DNA from: Ruegeria sp. Ofav3-42
GTDB taxonomy: Bacteria; Pseudomonadota; Alphaproteobacteria; Rhodobacterales; Rhodobacteraceae
NCBI RefSeq assembly: GCF_022347725.1
Contig: NZ_JAKRGB010000003.1
Location: 310,001 to 374,000 of the forward strand
Direction of reading: 5' to 3'
DNA: 64,000 bases
The translations under genes were made by a program, and so were the position numbers. The notes beneath the pieces were generated by a model that saw only the letters and a program-made list of their open reading frames with translations, was not told the origin of the DNA and ran no database searches. Shown piece by piece: positions 16,073 through 23,598 of the stretch; within the stretch, counting starts at the first letter, position 1, and each line of letters opens with the position of its first letter.

Positions 16073-17136
16073 GCTTGAAGGACCATTTGCTGGCGCACGT
16101 CGCCCTGAACGGACCGATGAGTCTTGCTGAATACATGACCGAATGCCTGCTGCATCCGGAATTCGGCTATTACACCACGCGCAACCCGCTGGGGGCGCAG
16201 GGGGATTTCATCACCGCACCGGAAATCTCTCAGATGTTCGGCGAACTAGTCGGGCTAAGCCTCGCACAAAGTTGGATGGACCAAGGGAAACCGGAAAAGT
16301 TTGTGCTGGCCGAGCTTGGTCCGGGACGCGGCACGCTGTTATTTGACATCCTGCGTGCGACCCGCAGCGTACCGGGTTTTCACGCGGCCGCACAGATCGT
16401 GCTGTTCGAAGCCTCGCCTGCTTTGCGAGACATTCAAAGGCAAACACTCACTGAGTACGAACCACTCTGGATCGACTCGGTAGCGGACCTCCCCGAAGCG
16501 CCACTTTTTCTGGTGGCAAACGAGTTCTTTGATGCCCTGCCCGTGCGCCAATTCATGCGGGACGGCGATGGCTGGCGGGAACGGCTGATCGGTGCAGAAG
16601 GCGAATCGCTGACTTATGGGTTGGGGCCGCACGCGGCTCAGGTGGCGCTGAACGACCGGATCGTGGACACCGAAGACGGTGATCTAATCGAACTCTGCGC
16701 CGCTGCGATTCCGATTCTAACCGTGGTCGCAGGCCGGATCGCCTCGCATGGAGGGGCCGCGCTGATCGTGGACTACGGCGACTGGCATTCGCTTGGCGAT
16801 ACATTTCAGGCCCTTCAGGCGCATCAACGTGTGGACCCGCTGGAGACACCGGGTCAGGCGGACCTGACCGCCCATGTGGACTTTGAGCCGCTTGCTCTGG
16901 CCGCGCGCGCAGCAGGGTGTGCCCATACACTGCTCACGCCTCAGGGTGTGTTTCTGGAGCGGCTGGGAATCACCGCGCGCGCGCAGGCTCTGGCCGCGCC
17001 GCTCGGCGGGTCTGAGCTTGAGACGCTGGTTGCCGCACATCGCCGGTTGACGCACCCCGAGAAAATGGGAAACCTGTTCAAAGTACTGGGTCTCTACCCC
17101 TCCTATGCTGCACCTCCACCGGGACTGGAATCATGA
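16069..17136 (+). CDS. MidA/NDUFAF7-family SAM-dependent methyltransferase
   Basis: A 355-residue class I methyltransferase. The N terminus [43 protein letters not shown] is the recognisable start of the family. The SAM-binding motif is [17 protein letters not shown], and [12 protein letters not shown] is a second conserved block. Eukaryotic NDUFAF7 dimethylates an arginine of complex I subunit NDUFS2. A similar complex I role in bacteria is plausible but not shown. ATG 16069 is used because the four-base overlap with lgt and the conserved N terminus agree on it. It overlaps pgeF by 4 bases. Confidence 0.92.
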   Translation: MSLKDHLLAHVALNGPMSLAEYMTECLLHPEFGYYTTRNPLGAQGDFITAPEISQMFGELVGLSLAQSWMDQGKPEKFVLAELGPGRGTLLFDILRATRSVPGFHAAAQIVLFEASPALRDIQRQTLTEYEPLWIDSVADLPEAPLFLVANEFFDALPVRQFMRDGDGWRERLIGAEGESLTYGLGPHAAQVALNDRIVDTEDGDLIELCAAAIPILTVVAGRIASHGGAALIVDYGDWHSLGDTFQALQAHQRVDPLETPGQADLTAHVDFEPLALAARAAGCAHTLLTPQGVFLERLGITARAQALAAPLGGSELETLVAAHRRLTHPEKMGNLFKVLGLYPSYAAPPPGLES

Positions 17137-17891
17137 CACTGGAAATTCTGACCTCGGACCTCCTATCCCCTGTCCGCCACGGGTTCTTCAGCCGGCGCGG
17201 AGGCGCATCGTCCGGGATATTCAAGGGCTTGAATTGTGGGTACGGATCCTCTGACCAGACCGAAGCGGTGACGATCAATCGCCAGCGCGTAGCCGCGGCG
17301 ATGGAGGTCGAACCGGAGGCCCTGGTCGGCGTGCATCAGGTTCATTCTCCAACCGTTCTGACAGTGGATAGTCCATTTAACGGGGACAAACCAAAGGCCG
17401 ACGCCGTGGTGACGGCAACCCCGGGCCTGGCGCTGACGATTCTTACGGCGGACTGCCAACCTGTCCTGTTTGCCGATCTTGACGCCAAAGTGATCGGAGC
17501 CGCGCATGCCGGCTGGCGCGGCGCACTGGACGGTGTCCTTGAAGCAACGGTGGACGCGATGGAGACGTTGGGCGCCCAGAGGGCAAACACCGTCGCCGTA
17601 ATTGGACCGACGATATCACAACGTGCTTACGAGGTAGGCCCAGACTTTCTTGATGAGTTCGTCGCGGAATCGCCCGAAAACCTCAGGTTTTTTGCAAACG
17701 GCGAAGGCGACCGGCTACAGTTCGACCTACCCGCATTTGGCCTGCACAGGTTGCGTCAGGCGGGCGTGGGTCAGGCTGAATGGACCCGCCACTGCACCTA
17801 TTCGGACCCGGACAGATTCTATTCCTACCGCCGGTCCACTCATGCAAAAGAAGCAGACTACGGCCGCCTGATTTCCGCCATTAAATTATAG
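17133..17891 (+). CDS. pgeF: PgeF/YfiH-type multicopper-fold protein (laccase-domain, DUF152)
   Basis: A 252-residue protein of the YfiH/LACC1 family. The metal site expected from the family is visible: His in VGVHQVHSPTV, Cys in LTADCQPVLF and His in GAAHAGWRGAL. Members have been reported as purine nucleoside phosphorylases/deaminases. The E. coli protein edits peptidoglycan precursors (removal of L-Ser mis-incorporated at L-Ala), hence the name PgeF. Which activity applies here is unknown. It is the last gene of the lgt operon and is followed by a terminator. Confidence 0.92.
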   Translation: MTLEILTSDLLSPVRHGFFSRRGGASSGIFKGLNCGYGSSDQTEAVTINRQRVAAAMEVEPEALVGVHQVHSPTVLTVDSPFNGDKPKADAVVTATPGLALTILTADCQPVLFADLDAKVIGAAHAGWRGALDGVLEATVDAMETLGAQRANTVAVIGPTISQRAYEVGPDFLDEFVAESPENLRFFANGEGDRLQFDLPAFGLHRLRQAGVGQAEWTRHCTYSDPDRFYSYRRSTHAKEADYGRLISAIKL

Positions 17892-17907
17892 GCCTCGCCT
17901 GAATTGT

Positions 17908-17926
17908 GGCGGCTTCGCCGCTTTTT
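17908..17926 (+). terminator. Terminator of the lgt-pgeF operon
   Basis: Short 5-bp stem GCGGC-TTC-GCCGC at 17909-17921 followed by five Ts, 18 bases after the pgeF stop. Confidence 0.65.
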
Positions 17927-18620
17927 CGCCACATTTGTTGTGTCTATCTGAGTCGAGACATTTTGATTTTTATTGTCCACGCTCAGGTGCTTATCAGGCG
18001 ATTTTTCTGCAGCGTGCGACAGTTCGAAAGAAGAGGAACTGCCAACCTTCAATATTCCTGATTTCATCCCGGAACAGCCATACCGGTGCCGCATTGGCCC
18101 GTCACATTGGTCCGACAAAGGAAATCGGGGCGTTCGCTCCCAATACGAGCAGGAACAAGAAATGAAGGTAAAATCTCGCTTTCTAAGTGCCGTCGTTGCG
18201 GCCACAAGAGAGCAGGCGCCGGAGATGCCGTGGAAACGGGTTTCCAGCAGTTCGGTCAGGGTCGCACGCCGTCTGGCAACCCGACGCTGACCAAAAGCCC
18301 AGGGACCATGCTGCCGGTTCCCGGGGCCAAGACGCACATCGGAGGGGTGCTCCGGGCCGGTGTGTGACCTGTCGCTGAGATTTCCAGCGGCCAGGTTCTG
18401 GGGCGTGTGTGCGTAGGCAATTTCCGCCTGCGGTGTAGTGAGTTTGTCTGGGGGGTCAGTATGTTGACCAAAGGTATGCGAATTTTACTCGCGTCGCGGC
18501 GCCGGAACGGCGTACGCTCTGTGGTCTCCATCTCATTCAAGACAAAAAAGAAACCGGTCAGGCTGCCCTGTACGGAGGGCTTTACCTGTCTGAGCGGTTA
18601 TTAGAGGGGACGGAATAACA
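17927..18620 (+). other. Sparse region before the Hint gene
   Basis: About 690 bases with no long convincing gene. It holds one plausible 42-codon gene (18162-18290). A second, much weaker frame is at 18461-18604 (47 codons, ATG preceded by a G-run, basic, ending CLSGY). The rest has no structure I recognise. Confidence 0.4.
18162..18290 (+). CDS. Small basic protein (42 residues)
   Basis: An ATG frame with AGGA 7 bases upstream encodes MKVKSRFLSAVVAATREQ, then a PEMPW motif and a basic Arg/Ser-rich C terminus ending RRLATRR. The composition, a well-placed ribosome-binding site and the distinct N terminus suggest a real gene. I recall similar short MKxKSRF...MPW proteins in roseobacters, but that is memory only. 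No function is known. It lies 330 bases before the Hint-domain gene on the same strand. Confidence 0.45.
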   Translation: MKVKSRFLSAVVAATREQAPEMPWKRVSSSSVRVARRLATRR

Positions 18621-19403
18621 ATGACGATTCCACATTCCTTGGCCCGCGCGGCCAGAAATGCCGTCGAAACGTCGGCAATGCTGCGCGAACGCTCAAGGGC
18701 AGAACCAAGGCCAAAAGCGCAACTGCGGCGCTATGAGGTCAGTACCTTGTTGCCGAACGGAGATGTTTCGCAAACGCGCCACATCGCCCCGGCCCTGCCG
18801 ATGTTCGAAGACGCCTTCTGCGCCTTTACGCGTGGATCGCTGGTTGAAACGGAAACTGGTCCACTGGCGATCGAAGATCTGTTGCCGGGCGATACTGTTC
18901 TGACTCAGGATGGTAGTTCGCAGACCGTGTTATGGAAGGGGTCGGTGACCCTGATCCCAGGCCGCGAGGATTCGCGGGGTCGCACACGACCACTGACTCG
19001 GATCATGGCCGATACGTTCGGAATGCAAAAGCCGTTGTCCGGTGTCATCGCGGGACCCGCTGCTCGCCTGTTGGGTGCACCTGCGCATCTGCGTCATTTG
19101 CACGGGGGTGGCGAAATCCTGACCCCGGTCCATGAGTTTCAGGATGGCATGAGCGTGATTGAAACGTTGCCGCCGACGCCGATTGAGTTGTTTCATATCT
19201 GCTTGAAACGCCATTCGGTCATCAAGGTCGACGGCCTGCAATTCGAATCTTACCACCCCGGCATCAACGCCGTGCGCCAGGTAAGCCGCTCGCTACGGTC
19301 GATCTATCTGAACCTGTTTGCACATGTCGAATCGCTGAACGACTTTGGCCCGCTGCTTCTACCGCGCGCCGGTGACGGAGAGATAGATGCGATCACGGCC
19401 TGA
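18621..19403 (+). CDS. Hint-domain protein (Hint_2-like), degenerate
   Basis: A 260-residue protein whose centre (residues about 70-115) reads FCAFTRGSLVETETGPLAIEDLLPGDTVLTQDG, the opening of a hedgehog/intein fold. The later block that normally carries the self-processing His (SPxHR) is replaced by ADTFGMQKPLSGVIAGPAARLL, so autocatalysis is doubtful. Proteins like this are numerous in Rhodobacteraceae, often beside secreted repeat proteins, and their role is unknown. AGAGGGG precedes the ATG. No type I secretion or RTX gene is nearby. Confidence 0.78.
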   Translation: MTIPHSLARAARNAVETSAMLRERSRAEPRPKAQLRRYEVSTLLPNGDVSQTRHIAPALPMFEDAFCAFTRGSLVETETGPLAIEDLLPGDTVLTQDGSSQTVLWKGSVTLIPGREDSRGRTRPLTRIMADTFGMQKPLSGVIAGPAARLLGAPAHLRHLHGGGEILTPVHEFQDGMSVIETLPPTPIELFHICLKRHSVIKVDGLQFESYHPGINAVRQVSRSLRSIYLNLFAHVESLNDFGPLLLPRAGDGEIDAITA

Positions 19404-19519
19404 TTCCTAACGATAACTGCAATGTGGGGGCATTATGCAGCTGATAATTAGTTGGATTCTTTCCTTGACGGTCGCAGCTTTTCTGCCGCCGTCAAAACCG
19501 CAAAACAAACGGATGATGT

Positions 19520-20020
19520 TTACGCCGTCCGGCTCATTCGTTCTTCGAGAACATCGAAGGGAACGCCTGGCTCGTCTTTTGCGCCGCGGATAACAAGCGA
19601 CGTTTTGACACTGGCCACGTTTGGCGTGGTCAGCAATTCACCTGTCAGAAACTGTTGAAAACTGCTCAGATCAGGGGCGACGCATTTCAGAATAAAATCC
19701 ACTTCGCCGTTCAACATGTGGCATTCGCGGACCAAGGGCCATTCGCGGCAGCGTTCCTCGAACGCATTGAGTTCGGATTCGGCCTGGCTTTCCAGCCCGA
19801 CCATGGCAAAGACCTGAACCTCGAACCCCAGCTCGCGCGCATTCACGTCGGCATGATAGCCTCGGATAAACCCGGATTCCTCAAGCGTACGCACACGCCG
19901 CAGGCATGGCGGCGCGGAAATTCCCACACGTTTCGCCAGCTCGACATTGGTCATGCGACCGTCGGCCTGCAATTCTGCCAGAATCTTGCGGTCAATCTCA
20001 TCCAGCCGTATCGCGACCAT
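19520..20020 (-). CDS. Lrp/AsnC-family transcriptional regulator
   Basis: A 166-residue regulator. An N-terminal helix-turn-helix (DEIDRKILAELQADGRMTNVELAKRVGIS) is followed by a C-terminal RAM ligand domain (residues about 70-150, GEVDFILKCVAPDLSSFQQFL). It is divergent from trxB with 227 bases between, a pairing I recall as common in this family of bacteria. It may therefore control trxB or itself in response to an amino acid, but the effector cannot be read from sequence. Confidence 0.93.
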   Translation of the reverse strand: MVAIRLDEIDRKILAELQADGRMTNVELAKRVGISAPPCLRRVRTLEESGFIRGYHADVNARELGFEVQVFAMVGLESQAESELNAFEERCREWPLVRECHMLNGEVDFILKCVAPDLSSFQQFLTGELLTTPNVASVKTSLVIRGAKDEPGVPFDVLEERMSRTA

Positions 20021-20247
20021 GAAATGCTCCTAGTTTTTCGGTTGTTATATCAGCACCCGATCAATGCGCAATTATCTTTCGTACATGCGCAATATTCCAC
20101 ATTTTCAATGTCCTTTAAATTGAGCACTCTTCGCCGAATGCATAGCGGGTAGGCGAAACGAAAGGGGTTTAAGCCCTGCGCGGCGGTCGCTATATCCAAC
20201 CATCAGGGGCCACGCGCCCGCATCAGGCAGATCGAGTTGGGGGTACC

Positions 20248-21189
20248 ATGGCCGAAACACGACATACAAAGGTTCTGATCATCGGATCGGGACCGGCCGG
20301 TTACACAGCCGGCGTCTATGCCAGCCGCGCAATGCTGGAGCCAATTTTGGTTCAGGGGATCGAACCCGGTGGCCAGTTGACCACGACGACGGATGTCGAA
20401 AACTACCCCGGATTCACCGAAGTTCAGGGCCCCGACCTGATGATCAAGATGCAGGACCACGCCAAGGCGATGGGATGTGAGGTCGTCGGCGATATCATCA
20501 GCGATCTGGATGTCAGCAAGCGCCCGTTCACCGCCAAGGGTGACAATGGCACGACATACACTGCCGATGCCGTCATTCTGGCCACCGGCGCGCGCGCCAA
20601 ATGGTTGGGTCTGCCCTCGGAAGAGAAATTCAAAGGGTTCGGTGTTTCGGCCTGTGCCACATGCGACGGTTTCTTCTATCGCGGGCAGGAAATTGTGGTG
20701 ATCGGCGGCGGCAACACCGCAGTCGAAGAGGCGTTGTTCCTGACGAATTTCGCCAGCAAGGTCACTCTGGTCCACCGCCGGGATGAGCTGCGGGCCGAGA
20801 AAATTCTGCAGGACCGCCTGCTCAAGAACGAAAAGATTGAACCGCTTTGGTTCCACGAATTGGAAGAAGTGATCGGCGCTGACGCCCCGCTGGGTGTCGA
20901 AGGCGTGCGTGTCAAAAACGTAAAAACCGGCGAGATCACCGAAATCCCCTGCAAAGGCGTTTTCGTTGCCATCGGTCACGCCCCGGCCAACGAACTGGTC
21001 AAGGATTCGCTGGAAACTCATATGGGTGGCTATGTCGTGACCAAGCCGGGCACGACCGAAACCTCGGTGCCGGGGATTTTCGCCGCCGGAGATCTGACCG
21101 ACCACGTCTATCGGCAAGCTGTCACCAGCGCCGGTATGGGCTGCATGGCCGCGCTGGATGCCGAGCGCTTCCTGGCCGAGCAGGAGTAA
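20248..21189 (+). CDS. trxB: Thioredoxin reductase
   Basis: A 313-residue flavoprotein that passes electrons from NADPH through FAD to thioredoxin. The FAD motif is IIGSGPAGYTAGVYA (11-25). The redox-active pair is Cys136 and Cys139 in CATC. The NADPH site is VIGGGNTAVEEA, with HRRDELRAEK giving NADPH preference, and the final FAD block is PGIFAAGDLTD. It is followed immediately by an RES-domain gene and a redox-sensor-like cyclase. Confidence 0.97.
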   Translation: MAETRHTKVLIIGSGPAGYTAGVYASRAMLEPILVQGIEPGGQLTTTTDVENYPGFTEVQGPDLMIKMQDHAKAMGCEVVGDIISDLDVSKRPFTAKGDNGTTYTADAVILATGARAKWLGLPSEEKFKGFGVSACATCDGFFYRGQEIVVIGGGNTAVEEALFLTNFASKVTLVHRRDELRAEKILQDRLLKNEKIEPLWFHELEEVIGADAPLGVEGVRVKNVKTGEITEIPCKGVFVAIGHAPANELVKDSLETHMGGYVVTKPGTTETSVPGIFAAGDLTDHVYRQAVTSAGMGCMAALDAERFLAEQE

Positions 21190-21193
21190 TCCG

Positions 21194-21670
21194 ATGCTGG
21201 AGTTCTCCGGCCCGGTCTGGAGAATTCTGTATCTGTCACAAATGAACGCCCCTCTGGCCCCCGCGCGGGCGCCCGAGGGGCGTTTTCATTATTCGGGGCA
21301 GACGGCGCTGTATGCTTCGCTTAGCGAAGAAGGTGCTGGTGTCGCCATTCGACGGTATGTCTCGGCCAGCGACCCGCCGAGGGTCATGCAACAGGCGCAG
21401 ATAACCGGCGCAAAGCTATTCGACGTGCGTGGACAGAGCGACGCGTCGATCGTCTGGCAAGACACTCACGAAAGGCAGGGTACTTCTCCGACGTGGCAAT
21501 ATTCCGACCGTGCCCGAGACGCGGGCGCTGACGGGTTGCTTTACAGCTCGCGCTCTCGCCCGGAACTCAGCCACATCGTCCTGTTCAATACCTCCCCTGC
21601 CCTCATCCGCATTGATGCGCCCGCACAGGCATGGACACCGCCCTATTCACAACGTTCGCTTGACCGCTAA
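21194..21670 (+). CDS. RES-domain protein (NAD+ phosphorylase-type toxin fold) without antitoxin
   Basis: A 158-residue RES-family protein. Conserved blocks are VWRILY (Arg10), APEGRFHYSGQTALYASLSEEGAGVAI (Arg30, Tyr40, Glu45/46) and GLLYSSRSRPELSHIVLFN (the Ser of the name). RES toxins such as MbcT degrade NAD+ and are normally encoded after a DUF2384 (Xre/ParS-type) antitoxin. Here the gene sits 4 bases after trxB with no antitoxin either side. The ATG at 21194 is preceded by CAGGAG. A terminator-like hairpin (21245-21286) lies inside codons 18-31, so most trxB transcripts may stop before completing this gene. Confidence 0.8.
   Translation: MLEFSGPVWRILYLSQMNAPLAPARAPEGRFHYSGQTALYASLSEEGAGVAIRRYVSASDPPRVMQQAQITGAKLFDVRGQSDASIVWQDTHERQGTSPTWQYSDRARDAGADGLLYSSRSRPELSHIVLFNTSPALIRIDAPAQAWTPPYSQRSLDR
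21245..21286 (+). terminator. Intrinsic-terminator-like hairpin inside the RES reading frame
   Basis: AACGCCCCTC (21245-21254) pairs perfectly with GAGGGGCGTT (21275-21284), with a GC-rich interior and TTTTC at the 3' side. It lies 56 bases after the trxB stop, the normal place for a trxB terminator, but within the RES codons. Confidence 0.7.
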
Positions 21671-21721
21671 GCTGCCACGTATCAGACTCGGACAACGGCG
21701 AGACGAATGCAGGTGACCTGA

Positions 21722-23392
21722 TTGAAAAGTGTTCTTTGGCAAGGCAGCTGGGTGAGCCGGCTGAGGATCGGCAGCGGTCTGATTCTGTTCGTCTTTGCGT
21801 TCTTTCACTTCGTCAACATCGGGCTGGGCCTGTTCCACACCGACTACTTGCACGACATGCAGGATGCCCGACACGTTATCACCCGTCACGACATCGGCAG
21901 TGTGATCCTGTATGCCGCGCTGTTCATACACGCGGGGCTGGCCCTGTATTCTATCAGCCAGCGCCGCACATTGCGTATGCCGTTCAGCACCGGATTGCAG
22001 GTTGCTCTGGGGCTGTTAATCCCGCTGCAACTGATTTCGCACATCGTCCAGACGCGCTATGCCAACACGGTCTACGATGTGAACGACGAGATGGGGTACA
22101 TCATCGTTCTGATGTGGCCCAGCTATGCGGTCTGGATGCAAAGCCTGTTGTTGCTGGTGGTTTGGGTGCATGGCTGTATCGGCCTTCATATGTGGCTTCG
22201 GCTGACGAGCTGGTGGTCCAAAACTGTTCCTTATCTGATTGGCGTGGCGGTATTCGTTCCGACATTTGCCCTTGCCGGGGTGTTGACGGAAGGGCGCCGG
22301 ATCTGGGCCGACTTTGCGGACCCATTTTTACGTGAGCAGTATATCGAACACTACAACTGGCCTTCTCCCGAAGAGTTCCAGGAACTATTCAGTGTAAAAG
22401 ACAACGCCCTGATGGCGTTCTGGATGGCTTTGGGCGCAACTTTGGCAGTGTTTGTGATCCGCAAACTTTGGCGCCGCAGGCATTCTGTGCGCGTGAAATA
22501 TGTCGAAGGCCCAGAGGTCGTGGCTGAAAAAGGCATGACCCTGCTTGAGATATCGCAAGCCAACGGCATTCCACATACCGCCCTGTGTGGTGGCAAAGGC
22601 CGTTGCACCACTTGCCGCGTGATTGTCGAAGACGGTGCGGATCACTTGCCTGATCCCAGCGACATCGAGGCCCGCAGCCTTGCGGCCGTCAGCGCGCCGA
22701 AAGGGGCGCGTCTGGCTTGTCAAATCCGCCCAACCGAACCGATCACCGCCTTTCGCATGTTCCGTCCGGATGGCGCGCGGCACCGGGCACATGCAAGCCA
22801 AGGTCAGGAGCGGCAATTGGCGGTGCTGTTTCTGGACATGCGCGGCTTTACCTCGCGCACAGCCGGTCAGCTGCCCTATGACATTGTTTTCCTGCTGAAC
22901 CGCTTTTTCGACGCCATCGTCCCGGCGATTACGGCCGAGGGCGGCGTGGTCGATAAATATATGGGGGATGGCCTTTTGGCTGTATTCGAAACGGCCGACG
23001 CCCAAAGCTCGGCCCGCGCAGGGATGAAGGCCGCCACGGATATCAGCCTTGCGCTGAAACGGTTCAACCAACAGTTGGAAACCGAAGGCAGCCCCCGGAT
23101 TCGCATCGGCATGGGTCTACATCTGGGGGATTTAGTACTGGGCGAGATCGGCGCCGCCGGACATGCCGCACGGACGATCATCGGCGACACGGTCAATGTC
23201 GCCAGCCGATTGGAAGCCGAAACCAAAAAGCTGGGCTGCGAGCTTCTGGTCTCGGAAGAGCTGTTGCTGGCCGCAGGATATGATGGCGACATGCGGCAGG
23301 TTCAGTCCTTTGAACTGCGCGGCGTGACGCGTCCGATTCCCGCCCTACCCGTCCAATACGCTGCGGACCTGATCACTGGCGTCGCCGCATAG
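21722..23392 (+). CDS. Membrane class III adenylate cyclase with SDH-like haem anchor and 2Fe-2S domain
   Basis: A 556-residue fusion with three parts. Residues 1-250 hold about six membrane segments with histidines placed inside them (His29, His70, His107, His150, His156), like the di-haem b anchor of succinate dehydrogenase. Residues 255-345 form a ferredoxin domain with Cys289, Cys295, Cys298 and Cys333 for a 2Fe-2S cluster. Residues 365-540 form a class III cyclase with metal-binding Asp372 and Asp416, Lys412 and Asp489 suggesting ATP, and Asn492/Arg496 of the transition-state site. The layout implies cAMP synthesis tuned by quinone or respiratory redox state, as reported for CyaC of Sinorhizobium meliloti. 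TTG start. It lies 51 bases after the RES gene. Confidence 0.9.
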   Translation: MKSVLWQGSWVSRLRIGSGLILFVFAFFHFVNIGLGLFHTDYLHDMQDARHVITRHDIGSVILYAALFIHAGLALYSISQRRTLRMPFSTGLQVALGLLIPLQLISHIVQTRYANTVYDVNDEMGYIIVLMWPSYAVWMQSLLLLVVWVHGCIGLHMWLRLTSWWSKTVPYLIGVAVFVPTFALAGVLTEGRRIWADFADPFLREQYIEHYNWPSPEEFQELFSVKDNALMAFWMALGATLAVFVIRKLWRRRHSVRVKYVEGPEVVAEKGMTLLEISQANGIPHTALCGGKGRCTTCRVIVEDGADHLPDPSDIEARSLAAVSAPKGARLACQIRPTEPITAFRMFRPDGARHRAHASQGQERQLAVLFLDMRGFTSRTAGQLPYDIVFLLNRFFDAIVPAITAEGGVVDKYMGDGLLAVFETADAQSSARAGMKAATDISLALKRFNQQLETEGSPRIRIGMGLHLGDLVLGEIGAAGHAARTIIGDTVNVASRLEAETKKLGCELLVSEELLLAAGYDGDMRQVQSFELRGVTRPIPALPVQYAADLITGVAA

Positions 23393-23598
23393 GAACACAC
23401 GCTCTCAAACCGGGCGTATTGTTGCCCATCTCAGGGACCAGCTTCGCCAACTGCACCAGAAACAGGAATATCCTTCCATTCCGTGAAAAAACGGCGCATA
23501 TCGTCCTTTGTTTAACCGAGGTATATGGACTTCAAGCAAAAGCCGGGGCAAACGCCCTTGAAACAACGGCAAAACAGCACTTCGACAAGAGTATTCCA

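Noticed and set aside
18461..18604. A 47-codon ORF before the Hint gene
   Set aside because: It has a G-rich upstream stretch but no clear ribosome-binding site, and its composition is not protein-like. Noted within the gap entry only.
21194..21670. Classic RES/Xre toxin-antitoxin operon
   Set aside because: No DUF2384 or Xre-like gene lies upstream or downstream, and the preceding gene is trxB.
23393..23598. Riboswitch or leader before the sulfurylase/kinase gene
   Set aside because: I looked for paired stems or a known aptamer pattern in the 206 bases and saw none that I can support.
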